Assembly (NCBI RefSeq): GCF_003478035.1
Contig: NZ_QUEP01000006.1
Span: 62,001 to 126,000, forward strand
Length of the DNA stretch: 64,000 nt
From: Clostridium sp. OF03-18AA
GTDB lineage: Bacteria; Bacillota; Clostridia; Lachnospirales; Lachnospiraceae
Reading direction: 5' to 3'
The notes under the pieces are model-generated. The model saw only the letters and a program-made list of their open reading frames with translations, made no database searches and was not told the DNA's origin. Positions 51,140-58,451 of the stretch are shown in pieces; the stretch's first letter is position 1; each line of letters begins with the position of its first letter. The position numbers and the translations under genes were made by a program.

Positions 51140-53086
51140 ATGCTTATTTGGAATCCAAGTAAACTGACCACAAAAGGAAAAGCGCTCCTGGCAAAAGCCC
51201 AGGCGGGCAGATGCACAATCAAGATCACGAAGGCACAGACCGGATCCGGCCAGTACAGCTCCGGAGAGGCAACAGACACCAGAACGTCACTCAAGACACC
51301 GGTGCAGACGCTGCCGATCCACAGCAAAGAGATCCAGAACGGAAGTACGCTCGTTCTGAAGGTAGCGATCACGAATAAGACCAGCGACACGGACGTCCTG
51401 AAATCAGGATATGAAATCCGCGAGTTCGGTATTTTTGCACAGGATCCGGACGATGGCGAAATCTTATACAGCGTCGCAACCGCAAGCACCAGCGACTACA
51501 TGCCCGCATACAATGGCGTGATCCCGTCTGTCATTTCCATGAGTTACTACCTGGAGGTAGCCAACGCAGCAAGCGTCACAATCGTGACCGCAGGAGGCCT
51601 GGCACTGCAGAGCGACCTGGAAGCGCTGGCAGACAGAGTAACCATCATCGAGCAGGCAGCCGTGAAAAAATACGGAGCCAGAAAGAAAGTCGGCCAGCAG
51701 AGCTGCGGCGCAGAGAGCTGGGAAAGACTCGGTGGAGCTGTCGGCCTTACAGCCAAGGCAGCAGTCGGAACCGGAGATGTCCAGAACGACTTCATGAAGT
51801 CGGTATATCCATACAACGCCTGCAGACCGTGCAACCTTTCAGAAGACAGAAAAGTCACTGCATACCTGGGAGACGCCAACTTCTCCTGGACCGGAGATAA
51901 CGGAGACGTCATGCTGGAAATGCCGCTCTGCTACACATCCCGCTACTTTGAAACAGACAGCGACGGAGTAGAGTGGGAATACCGCTGGGTATCATCCGCA
52001 CCGGTAGATGGCCTGCACGTCAACCCTGCATTCACAGACGGAAGCAGCATCAGCGACAAGATCTACATCCCGATCTTCAACGGATCCGCAGGAAAAGATG
52101 CAGCCACAGGAGCCAAGGACGTCATCCGTTCGATTGCCGGAGCGACACCGCTCACAGAGGTAACCAGGGCAACCTTCAGAACCCGCAGCCGCAACAAAGG
52201 CGAGGGCTGGCAGCTTGACGACGTATGGAACATGTTCCTGCTCGACCATTTATTTATAATCATGTTCGCAGGAACCCAGGCGCAGAGAATCCTCGGATCC
52301 GGACGTACTGAATTCAGAGAGAGTGGAGACGACAAGGCTCTGAAAGCAAAGAAGGCAACCAACTGCATTACGATCGCGAGCGACAGAGCTGCGCAGTTCT
52401 TCGTAGGCCAGCAGATCGCCATCGGAACAGCACTCTGGAATTATTCAGTATTATGGGGAAGAACGATCACAGCATTCAAGGCGTCAACAGAGGTGGAAGC
52501 AGCGACAGAAATCTACTTCGACGGAGATCCGGTGGATATCGCAGTCGGAAATGTAATCTGGTCATGCGTTCAGAAGACCGGCGAGACAACCGCAATGAAA
52601 TGTCCGAACGGATGCCTGGAAAATCCCGAAGGGCCTACCGGAGCCAAACTCTCCGGAAGACGTGCGGTCCGTTTCTTATGGATCGAGGACTGGTTCGGTA
52701 ACATGTGGCAGTTCCGTGACGGAGTCAACATCAAGAACCGCCAGCACTACTGCTGCAATAAGCGTGCGAGCTACGCAGACGACACATACACCGGAGACTA
52801 CCAGAAGCTCGGCTACGCATGCCCGACAAGCGACGGATACATCAAAAAGATGGGATTCGACAGTCTGCATCCGGAATACGAGCTGCCGGTCGAGGTAGGT
52901 GGTGGAGCCGACGCATACATCGGCGATTACTACTACCAGAGCGAAGGCGGAACGCTGGTGATCTCTGGCGGTAGCGTGGACTACGGTACGTATGCCGGGC
53001 CTTTCTGCCGGCACTGTTACAACGGTACGGGTGATACGAACTGGGACATCGGCGGTCGCCCTCATTGCCGCAAGGCTGCCATTTAA
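51140..53086 (+). CDS. Tail fibre / DGR variable protein (receptor-binding tip)
   Basis: 648 residues, RBS AAAGGAGG. The N-terminal ~150 residues resemble phage tail-fibre attachment domains (LTTKGKALLAKAQAGRCTIK; YEIREFGIFAQDPDDGEILY). A coiled coil (~155-178) leads to a large C-terminal domain (RAVRFLWIEDWFGNMWQFRD ~515) that ends in the variable repeat (residues ~605-641) and IGGRPHCRKAAI. A variable stretch at the very C-terminus of a GGR-containing fold is the hallmark of C-type-lectin/FGE-like DGR targets. Nine codons in the repeat differ from the template, mostly at Asn codons (now Ser, Asp, Tyr, His). It is expected to bind host surface ligands. Confidence 0.9.
   Translation: MLIWNPSKLTTKGKALLAKAQAGRCTIKITKAQTGSGQYSSGEATDTRTSLKTPVQTLPIHSKEIQNGSTLVLKVAITNKTSDTDVLKSGYEIREFGIFAQDPDDGEILYSVATASTSDYMPAYNGVIPSVISMSYYLEVANAASVTIVTAGGLALQSDLEALADRVTIIEQAAVKKYGARKKVGQQSCGAESWERLGGAVGLTAKAAVGTGDVQNDFMKSVYPYNACRPCNLSEDRKVTAYLGDANFSWTGDNGDVMLEMPLCYTSRYFETDSDGVEWEYRWVSSAPVDGLHVNPAFTDGSSISDKIYIPIFNGSAGKDAATGAKDVIRSIAGATPLTEVTRATFRTRSRNKGEGWQLDDVWNMFLLDHLFIIMFAGTQAQRILGSGRTEFRESGDDKALKAKKATNCITIASDRAAQFFVGQQIAIGTALWNYSVLWGRTITAFKASTEVEAATEIYFDGDPVDIAVGNVIWSCVQKTGETTAMKCPNGCLENPEGPTGAKLSGRRAVRFLWIEDWFGNMWQFRDGVNIKNRQHYCCNKRASYADDTYTGDYQKLGYACPTSDGYIKKMGFDSLHPEYELPVEVGGGADAYIGDYYYQSEGGTLVISGGSVDYGTYAGPFCRHCYNGTGDTNWDIGGRPHCRKAAI
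52954..53061 (+). repeat. DGR variable repeat (VR)
   Basis: 108 bases aligned without gaps to the template at 53212-53319 (offset 258 bases, a multiple of three). There are nine differences, at 52974, 52979, 52982, 52991, 53007, 53012, 53018, 53033 and 53045. In each the template has A and the VR has G (5), T (3) or C (1). All 82 non-A template positions are identical. The last unvaried stretch ggcggtcgccc is the likely initiation-of-homology end. Confidence 0.97.
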
Positions 53087-53092
53087 GGGGGA

Positions 53093-53113
53093 CCGGGGGA
53101 CCTTATCCCCCGG
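53093..53113 (+). promoter_or_regulatory. Hairpin just downstream of the VR (DGR target-recognition candidate)
   Basis: CCGGGGGA (53093-53100) pairs perfectly with TCCCCCGG (53106-53113) around a five-base loop, 31 bases after the VR end and seven bases after the target stop. DGRs often carry a short hairpin/cruciform here that promotes retrohoming. No T run follows, so it is a poor terminator. The template copy has no such hairpin next to it. Confidence 0.65.
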
Positions 53114-53142
53114 AACTACCGGAGCCAACAATAAAAACTTAG

Positions 53143-53168
53143 GCAGGCGCAAAGACGAAGGCGCCTGC
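53143..53168 (+). other. Second hairpin upstream of the template repeat
   Basis: GCAGGCGC (53143-53150) pairs with GCGCCTGC (53161-53168), ten-base loop, 43 bases before the template repeat. It may fold the 5' side of the DGR template RNA or delimit it. Sequence after it is A-rich, not T-rich. Confidence 0.45.
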
Positions 53169-53211
53169 TGCCAATAAAGAAAACTAAACACAGGGAGCGT
53201 AACTGCGCGCG

Positions 53212-53319
53212 GCTGGTGATCTCTGGCGGTAACGTGAACAACGGTACGAATGCCGGGCCTTTCTACCGGAACTGTAACAACGGTACGGGTAATACGAACT
53301 GGAACATCGGCGGTCGCCC
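53212..53319 (+). repeat. DGR template repeat (TR)
   Basis: 108 bases, same orientation as VR and RT. Contains 26 adenines, mostly in AAC/AAT codons in the frame matching the VR; these Asn codons maximise amino-acid change on A-mutagenesis while avoiding stops. Read in frame, the copy ends in TAG at 53327-53329, just after the homology. The region lies between the target gene and RT and encodes no protein of its own. Confidence 0.97.
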
Positions 53320-53499
53320 ACTTTGTTAGATTCTCGATTTTTACGACATTATCCTAAATATTTGAATAGATAATGCCGCAGGTGCGCTTCCTTACCCCTT
53401 GGTAAAAATAGGCCGCGAATGGCGCTGGTTAGTACGCCAGGAATGGAGCTGGAAAGTCAGCGAGGCTAACAAAGAGAGTCTGAAAGGAGATAGCCATTC
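53320..53499 (+). ncRNA. TR-RT spacer, probable functional part of the DGR template RNA
   Basis: 180 bases between TR and the RT start with no convincing gene. CTTTGTTAG (53321-53329), immediately after the TR, is exactly complementary to CTAACAAAG (53466-53474), just before the RT ribosome-binding site (AAAGGAG, 53483). In the studied Bordetella phage DGR about 140 nt of spacer RNA after the TR is needed for priming cDNA; the 136 bases enclosed here match that size. RNA function is inferred. Confidence 0.6.
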
Positions 53500-54654
53500 A
53501 TGGAAGATACACAAAAGCAAGACAAGCTACCACCAATCAAATACACGAAGCGAGTCGGCCACTTATTCGAACACGTCCGAGACCTCGACAACCTGAAGGA
53601 AGCGATCAAGGACGCGGCGAGACATAAGCGGAAGCGCAAAGAAGTCCAGAAGGTCCTGGAGGACATCGATGGACACGCGCTGGAGCTGCAGAGGATGCTG
53701 GATGAGGAAACCTTCATACCGGCCAAGTACACAATGCGACGAATCAACGATGGCATTCAGAAGAAGACCAGAGACATCGCAATCCCGCGATTCTGGCCAG
53801 ATCAGTGCGTACATCACGCATTCGTTCGCATTTTCAAACAGATCGTTCTGCATAGTGCCTATCTGTTCAGCTGCGGATGCGTACCGGGAAAAGGAACGCA
53901 CGGGGCAAAGACCGCGATCGAGAAGTGGATCAGGAAGGATCCGAAGCATACCAAGTACGTCCTGAAGCTGGACGTCCGAAAATGCTATCCAACCATGAAC
54001 CACGAAGAACTCCGGAAGAAGCTGCAACGCAGGATAAAAGATAAGAAGTTCCTGCGCCTGGCAGACCGGATCATCGCGAGCTTTCAACAACCGATGGCCA
54101 CGCACGAAAGACTGCTGCCGGAGACCGATGCGGTAGGCATCCCGGTCGGGCTCTTTACCTCGCCATGGTTCTGCAACTTTTTCTTTCAGGACATCGACCA
54201 CAAGGTCGCCGAGAAAACCGGAACCGCGCACAACGTGAGATACGTGGATGACATGGTCTTGTTTGATTCAAGCAAACGACGACTGCACAAAGCTCTCGAA
54301 TTCATCGAAGCCGAAGTAAAAGCCACGAAGCAGACCGTCAAGGACAACTGGCAGGTCTTTATATTGAGCAAGCGCCCGCTTGACTTCTTAGGTTTCAAAT
54401 TTCACACGAATAAGACAACCATCCGGAAGTCAATCATGCTGAGAATCAGCCGGAAAGCCAGGACGATCGCAAGAGCTGCATACGCGTCCATCCGGAACGC
54501 GCACGCCATGGTCTCATACGTCGGATACATCGTGAATTCAGACAGCCAGCGCTTCTACGAGAAGTGGGTGCGGCCGTTTGTTAATATAGCACAACTGAAA
54601 GGAGTTATCGCTGATGAAGACAGAAAGCAACATCAGGCCTGCGTCGCAGTTTGA
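53500..54654 (+). CDS. DGR reverse transcriptase
   Basis: 384 residues, RBS AAAGGAGATAGCC. RT motifs in order: basic N-terminal helices (AARHKRKRKEVQKVLEDIDG, ~39-58), VHHAFVRIF (~104), motif 3 LKLDVRKCYPTM with Asp158, motif 4 IPVGLFTSPWFCNFFF (214-229), catalytic YVDD (248-251), thumb-side KDNWQVFILSKRPLDFLGFK (~281-300). No maturase or integrase domain is present, fitting a DGR RT. It copies TR RNA with adenine-specific errors and the cDNA replaces VR. Motif 4 has SP where DGR RTs usually have SQ. No Avd-like gene lies between target and RT. Confidence 0.93.
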   Translation: MEDTQKQDKLPPIKYTKRVGHLFEHVRDLDNLKEAIKDAARHKRKRKEVQKVLEDIDGHALELQRMLDEETFIPAKYTMRRINDGIQKKTRDIAIPRFWPDQCVHHAFVRIFKQIVLHSAYLFSCGCVPGKGTHGAKTAIEKWIRKDPKHTKYVLKLDVRKCYPTMNHEELRKKLQRRIKDKKFLRLADRIIASFQQPMATHERLLPETDAVGIPVGLFTSPWFCNFFFQDIDHKVAEKTGTAHNVRYVDDMVLFDSSKRRLHKALEFIEAEVKATKQTVKDNWQVFILSKRPLDFLGFKFHTNKTTIRKSIMLRISRKARTIARAAYASIRNAHAMVSYVGYIVNSDSQRFYEKWVRPFVNIAQLKGVIADEDRKQHQACVAV

Positions 54655-55000
54655 AATTGAGGCGCTCCCGCCAATCGAAGGAAGATCCTGCACCGTCATT
54701 TTATATGACAATATCCAGGGACCATTCACACGCCAGGCTTCAGGAGAAGACCAGGAGCCACAGGAATACTTCACATTTGACCGCTACACAGTAGACACGA
54801 TCTACAGAGAAGGCCTCGCTGCAGCAGTCGCAGCAGACACAGAGACCTGGATCCAGAATGCCAAAGAGGCGGAAGCATCCGGAGAACAGCCGTCAGAGCT
54901 GGAAATCCTGACAAAGACCGTCACAAAGCAGCAGGCACAGATCGAGTCAATCAACCAGAGCGTCGACGACATCACGCTCGCGATTCTTGGAGGTGAGTAA
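54614..55000 (+). CDS. Tail-adjacent protein, unknown
   Basis: 128 residues; RBS AAAGGAG, overlapping the RT 3' end by 41 bases. N-terminal beta-rich part (IEALPPIEGRSCTVILYDNI; EYFTFDRYTVDTIYREGLAA), C-terminal helix (TKTVTKQQAQIESINQSVDD). It is acidic and resembles tail-fibre accessory proteins found before XkdX; it does not look like the small basic Avd protein of other DGRs. Confidence 0.6.
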   Translation: MKTESNIRPASQFEIEALPPIEGRSCTVILYDNIQGPFTRQASGEDQEPQEYFTFDRYTVDTIYREGLAAAVAADTETWIQNAKEAEASGEQPSELEILTKTVTKQQAQIESINQSVDDITLAILGGE

Positions 55001-55001
55001 A

Positions 55002-55163
55002 ATGTATGAAAGACTGAAAAGATTATACCAGGAAGGACGCGCGTCCGAAGCAATGCTGAAGAACGCAGTCAAGAGAGGATGGATCACAGATGAAGAAATG
55101 CAGGAGATCATCGCCTCAAAGAAAGAGCCAGAGATTCCAGTGTCTACACCGGAATCCAGATAA
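55002..55163 (+). CDS. XkdX-family small protein
   Basis: 53 residues from ATG 55002 (GGAGGTGAGTAAA before it). The sequence MYERLKRLYQEGRASEAMLK followed by NAVKRGWITDEEMQEI is the standard XkdX pattern found between tail-fibre and holin genes in Gram-positive phages. Function unknown. Confidence 0.85.
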   Translation: MYERLKRLYQEGRASEAMLKNAVKRGWITDEEMQEIIASKKEPEIPVSTPESR

Positions 55164-55302
55164 CACCTGCAGAAGGACATACGAGCCATGCACGGAAAGC
55201 TGTCGGTACTTCGGTACCTGCGGCGAGTGCGTGGCTTATTTTATCCCGGCAGTCCAGCAGCCATGCAGAAGCTGCAGCAAATTAAATGCAGGAGGGAGGT
55301 AG
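55090..55302 (+). CDS. Possible cysteine-rich small protein
   Basis: A 70-residue frame overlapping XkdX. Its second half (CRRTYEPCTESCRYFGTCGE, then PCRSCSK) has eight closely spaced cysteines, a pattern that random sequence rarely gives and that fits a small metal-binding phage protein. The start is uncertain: ATG 55090 has only a weak AGAGG upstream. Confidence 0.45.
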   Translation: MKKCRRSSPQRKSQRFQCLHRNPDNTCRRTYEPCTESCRYFGTCGECVAYFIPAVQQPCRSCSKLNAGGR

Positions 55303-55308
55303 GAACCA

Positions 55309-55683
55309 ATGGACATGACAGCAATCGTCGTGGCCGCCAGCATTCCGTCCGCGTTCACAGGCTTCTGTTTCTGGCTCATTGAGCAGAATCTCAAGAAGCG
55401 TGCGGACAATGAAAAAGAGGAACGCGAGGAACGCCAGCGCCAGCTGGACGAACGCGAACAGATCAGAGAGAAAAATGAGCTCTGCATCATCAACAGCGTG
55501 AACGCAGCCATAGCGCTCGGAGAGGCCACAGCCAGAGCCGTGCAGAGAATCCCGGATGCACACTGCAACGGAGACATGCACGCAGCCCTGGACTACGCTC
55601 AGAAGGTCAAGCATGAGCAAAAGAACTTTCTGAACGAGCAAGCACTGAAACATATCATCGAGGAAGGAGAACAAGTATCATGA
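55309..55683 (+). CDS. Small membrane-anchored coiled-coil protein of the lysis region
   Basis: 124 residues, RBS GGAGGGAGG. One N-terminal membrane segment (MTAIVVAASIPSAFTGFCFW) and a charged coiled coil (KRADNEKEEREERQRQLDER, ~30-50). Overlaps the holin start. Could be a holin partner or spanin-like accessory; not proven. Confidence 0.6.
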   Translation: MDMTAIVVAASIPSAFTGFCFWLIEQNLKKRADNEKEEREERQRQLDEREQIREKNELCIINSVNAAIALGEATARAVQRIPDAHCNGDMHAALDYAQKVKHEQKNFLNEQALKHIIEEGEQVS

Positions 55684-55904
55684 AGAACATCGATTGGAAA
55701 AGAAAACTGACAAGCAGAAAGCTCTGGACAGCAGTGGCATCATTCGTATCAATGATGATCGTAGCCACAGGAGGCGCAGAGAACACAGCCACACAGGTAA
55801 CGGCACTCATCATGGCCGGAGCATCCGTCGTGGCATACATCATCGGAGAAGGACTCACCGACTCCGCCAACATCGGTGCTTCAGATGATACCGAGGAACA
55901 GTAA
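55680..55904 (+). CDS. Holin
   Basis: 74 residues. Basic N-terminus (MKNIDWKRKLTSRKLWTAVA), two membrane segments (~17-30 and ~41-56, ALIMAGASVVAYIIGEGL) and an acidic tail, the layout of Gram-positive phage holins. It is directly before the endolysin. RBS AAGGAGAACAAG. Confidence 0.82.
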   Translation: MKNIDWKRKLTSRKLWTAVASFVSMMIVATGGAENTATQVTALIMAGASVVAYIIGEGLTDSANIGASDDTEEQ

Positions 55905-55972
55905 CAGGAAACATACGCAATAGGGCGGCCAGTAGGCTGCCCTATATTATTACAGAAAGTGAGGAAACAGAT

Positions 55973-57169
55973 ATGGCAATCAAAGGTATGGACATTTCAT
56001 GTTGGCAGGGCAATGTAGACTTTGCCAGAGTAGCAGCAGGCGGCATCAAGTTCGCAATCCTCCGTGAAGGATACGCACAGACGGTAGACGCAAAGTTCCG
56101 CCAGTATGTGGATGGCTGCAGAAAGAATGGCATCGAGATCAAGGGAGTATATCATTTCAGTTATGCACTCAACGCAGAACAGGCAGCGCAGGAGGCGGCA
56201 TTCTGCATCAAGCAGATGGAGCAGGCAGGTCTTGGAAAAGATGTAATCGTATTCTACGATTTTGAGTATGACACCGTAAAGAAAGCCAAGGCAAAGGGAG
56301 TGACCCTCGGAAAGAATGAGTGTATCGCATTCACAAAGGCATTCTGCGAGTACGTGGAAAGCCACGGATACAAAGCAGGTGTTTATTCTAATATCGACTA
56401 CCACAGAAATATGTATTCGGACGAAGTGCTCTCCAAGTATGTGTACTGGCTCCCAGATTACACAGGATCTCCGGACTATGACTGCGCATTCCACCAGTAC
56501 ACCAGTTCCGGAACAGTAAGCGGCATCGATGGCAAGGTAGATATGGATTACTACTATGGAGAGAAAATCAAAGAGAACCAGGGCGAGAAGAAATCCGTTA
56601 CTGAGGTAGCTAAGGAAGTCATCGCGGGCAAATGGGGAAACGGAGATGACCGCAAGAACAGACTGGCTGCTGCCGGATATGACTACGCAACGGTGCAGGC
56701 AGAAGTGAACCGCCTTGCAGGAGTAACCTCCGCACCGAAAAAGAGCGTGGCAGAAATCGCCAAGGAAGTCATCGCGGGCAAATGGGGAAACGGCGATGCC
56801 AGAAAGAACCGCATCAAGGCAGCGGGATATGACTACGATGCAGTCCAGAAAGAGGTCAACGCACGGCTTGGAGTAAAACCGCAAAAAAGCGTTACTGAGG
56901 TAGCTAAGGAAGTGATCGCAGGCAAATGGGGAAACGGCGATGATCGCAAGAAGAAGCTCAAGGCAGCAGGATATGACTATGCAGCAGTGCAGGCAGAGGT
57001 CAATCGCCTCGCCCAGGGAGGGAGCTCCGCAAAGACAAGCGTGACTGCTGTGGCCAAGGAAGTCATTGCAGGCAAATGGGGAAATGGCGATGCCAGAAAG
57101 AAGAAACTGCGGGCGGCCGGTTACGACTACAATGCAGTCCAGAAGGAAGTCAACAGACTCATGAGATAA
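55973..57169 (+). CDS. Endolysin: GH25 muramidase with four CW_7 repeats
   Basis: 398 residues. GH25 domain (residues 1-~195): KGMDISCWQGNVDFARVAAG with Asp6, VIVFYDFEYDTV (Asp/Glu ~88-90), MDYYYGEKI. Four C-terminal CW_7 (Cpl-7-like) repeats of ~45-50 residues each centre on VAKEVIAGKWGNGDDRK-like cores. It cuts the MurNAc-GlcNAc bond; CW_7 repeats bind peptidoglycan muropeptides. No signal peptide, so release depends on the holin. Confidence 0.95.
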   Translation: MAIKGMDISCWQGNVDFARVAAGGIKFAILREGYAQTVDAKFRQYVDGCRKNGIEIKGVYHFSYALNAEQAAQEAAFCIKQMEQAGLGKDVIVFYDFEYDTVKKAKAKGVTLGKNECIAFTKAFCEYVESHGYKAGVYSNIDYHRNMYSDEVLSKYVYWLPDYTGSPDYDCAFHQYTSSGTVSGIDGKVDMDYYYGEKIKENQGEKKSVTEVAKEVIAGKWGNGDDRKNRLAAAGYDYATVQAEVNRLAGVTSAPKKSVAEIAKEVIAGKWGNGDARKNRIKAAGYDYDAVQKEVNARLGVKPQKSVTEVAKEVIAGKWGNGDDRKKKLKAAGYDYAAVQAEVNRLAQGGSSAKTSVTAVAKEVIAGKWGNGDARKKKLRAAGYDYNAVQKEVNRLMR

Positions 57170-57204
57170 GATGATCCCGACATTAATGTCGGAAACATAG
57201 ACAA

Positions 57205-57240
57205 AAGCCAGGGAGGTCAAGCCTCTCTGGCTTCTTTTTT
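57205..57240. terminator. Intrinsic terminator after the lysis cassette
   Basis: A 12-bp stem (57205-57216 with 57222-57233, one wobble) with a five-base loop is followed by CTTTTTT. It ends the rightward late operon and lies in the 3' end of the opposing 57217-57459 gene, so it probably serves both strands. Confidence 0.85.
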
Positions 57241-57459
57241 GATGGCCTCAGCATCGGCCAGGAAGAATATATCCCACACGTCCTGCGGGGAGAGTTGATA
57301 CCGGACTGCGATCCGGACTATGTGCTTGCGCTGGAATGGCTGCCGCCCGTTCCAAATCGTCGAGAAATTGGATGCAGTCATGCAAAGAAAGACCGCAAGC
57401 GCTTTATTCGTATCGCCATGATTATCCATGGATTGTTTCAATTTTTCTTTGTCAAACAT
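57217..57459 (-). CDS. Small XRE-like HTH protein
   Basis: 80 residues, RBS AAAGGAATG. Pattern KLKQSMDNHGDTNKALAVFL ... MTASNFSTIWNGRQPFQRKH resembles a compact XRE-type helix-turn-helix (residues ~8-50). Transcribed leftward against the lysis genes, with the other attR-side genes. Possible excision or superinfection regulator; targets unknown. Confidence 0.6.
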   Translation of the reverse strand: MFDKEKLKQSMDNHGDTNKALAVFLCMTASNFSTIWNGRQPFQRKHIVRIAVRYQLSPQDVWDIFFLADAEAIKKEAREA

Positions 57460-57739
57460 TTTGATTCATTCCTTTCTAAAAGGATTACCGTGGAGCGCTT
57501 CGATTAAGTTGCGCGGGGAAGCTGCAGAAAACCCAGGATAAAATTTATACAATCATAGGCGACGCCTTTCTGGCCGGTGGCCGGGTGCAAGGTTTACGAG
57601 GACGTCCAGCGGGGCTGCCAGACCTTCAGGCTTTCACATTAAAAACCAGGGAAACTTGTCGAACATCAATCCACGGCATCCGTCGCGCTTCTTCCTGCAG
57701 GACTTCGGACCTGCCATCGGTGGTTTAATACCTGGGAGA
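57460..57739. other. Intergenic stretch without a convincing gene
   Basis: I see no frame with a good RBS and normal length on either strand. A minus-strand reading starting MPWIDVRQVSLVFNVKA stops after 17 codons but continues open for ~27 more beyond a TGA, which might be an eroded small gene. The segment also contains the short palindrome GGGAGA-ttagc-TCTCCC at 57734-57750. Confidence 0.4.
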
Positions 57740-57904
57740 TTAGCTCTCCCATAGCTCTATGTCATGAATCTCGATATCGGATCCGAAGTGGTCCTTTGCG
57801 GCCTTTCTGGCCTGCGCCTTTGTATCAACATAAGCTCTGACCACGTCCCAGGCGCCTCCAGGATAGCTCCATGTTACCAGATATACTCTATTTGTTTTTC
57901 TCAT
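57740..57904 (-). CDS. Very small phage protein near attR
   Basis: 54 residues from ATG 57904 with TAGGAG nine bases upstream. Product MRKTNRVYLVTWSYPGGAWD then RAYVDTKAQARKAAKDHFGS: a beta-hairpin followed by a helix. Too short for usual length cut-offs. Unknown role; part of a leftward minigene cluster. Confidence 0.6.
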   Translation of the reverse strand: MRKTNRVYLVTWSYPGGAWDVVRAYVDTKAQARKAAKDHFGSDIEIHDIELWES

Positions 57905-57916
57905 AGCTTATGACTC

Positions 57917-58084
57917 CTATCCGAAATACTTCTTTGAAAACTGCTCTTTGCTAAGCACATGTCCGTCATACACATATTCAATCGCTGAATTCGCATCCAT
58001 GCCGAGACCGGAAACAAGTTCGCGGACTAAATGAGTAAGATTATTATTTTTAAGATATTCTTTCATGATTTCAATATTTTTCAT
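57917..58084 (-). CDS. Very small phage protein near attR
   Basis: 55 residues from ATG 58084 with GGAGG eight bases upstream. Product MKNIEIMKEYLKNNNLTHLV, then a helical part ending KEQFSKKYFG. The HLVRELVSGLGMDANSAIEY region is a plausible small helical domain. Twelve bases separate it from the next gene in the cluster. Confidence 0.6.
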   Translation of the reverse strand: MKNIEIMKEYLKNNNLTHLVRELVSGLGMDANSAIEYVYDGHVLSKEQFSKKYFG

Positions 58085-58212
58085 TTTCAAGACCTCCGAT
58101 TTGTTTATTTGCTTTCCTTTAGGTTGTCTGTATATTAGCTCTAGTGCCGCTACTATTCAAGTTATTTATAACCGTAATTTGCACAAAGATCTCGGCCAGT
58201 TTTTGGTGGTAA

Positions 58213-58413
58213 TTAGTATAATTTATAACTACCTGGAAGCCATGGATCCGTCCGGAAAGAACCGGCGCATCTGGTACCGGCCAGCTCAGGTAAAAGATAC
58301 CAGAGCTGGCCGGATGCCGCAGCTTCCTGCCGGGCAGCTCGGAAAGCCTGGTCCTGGCTCTGCGTTTCCATATAGAATCCACCAGCCCCGTGCACACGAT
58401 AGATCACATTCAT
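58213..58413 (-). CDS. Small phage protein adjoining attR
   Basis: 66 residues from ATG 58413 with GGAGGTG six bases upstream. Product MNVIYRVHGAGGFYMETQSQ then a helix DQAFRAARQEAAASGQLWYL. The beta-then-helix layout resembles the 57740 product. First gene inside attR; its promoter would have to lie in or near the att site. A candidate recombination directionality factor by position only. Confidence 0.55.
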   Translation of the reverse strand: MNVIYRVHGAGGFYMETQSQDQAFRAARQEAAASGQLWYLLPELAGTRCAGSFRTDPWLPGSYKLY

Positions 58414-58451
58414 AAAGACACCTCCGTAAATTTACTTTCACTTTTTTATAT

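Noticed and set aside
53399..53596. 65-codon frame between TR and RT as a possible Avd gene
   Set aside because: It overlaps the RT start in another frame, lacks an SD, and its product is not the basic four-helix type of Avd.
56591..57166. Four near-identical ~150-base repeats that could suggest a CRISPR or DGR copy
   Set aside because: They are the in-frame CW_7 domains of the endolysin, with no spacers and no adenine-biased variation.
58065..58415. 116-codon plus-strand frame near attR
   Set aside because: The minus strand carries well-formed small genes with RBS in the same DNA; the plus frame has none.
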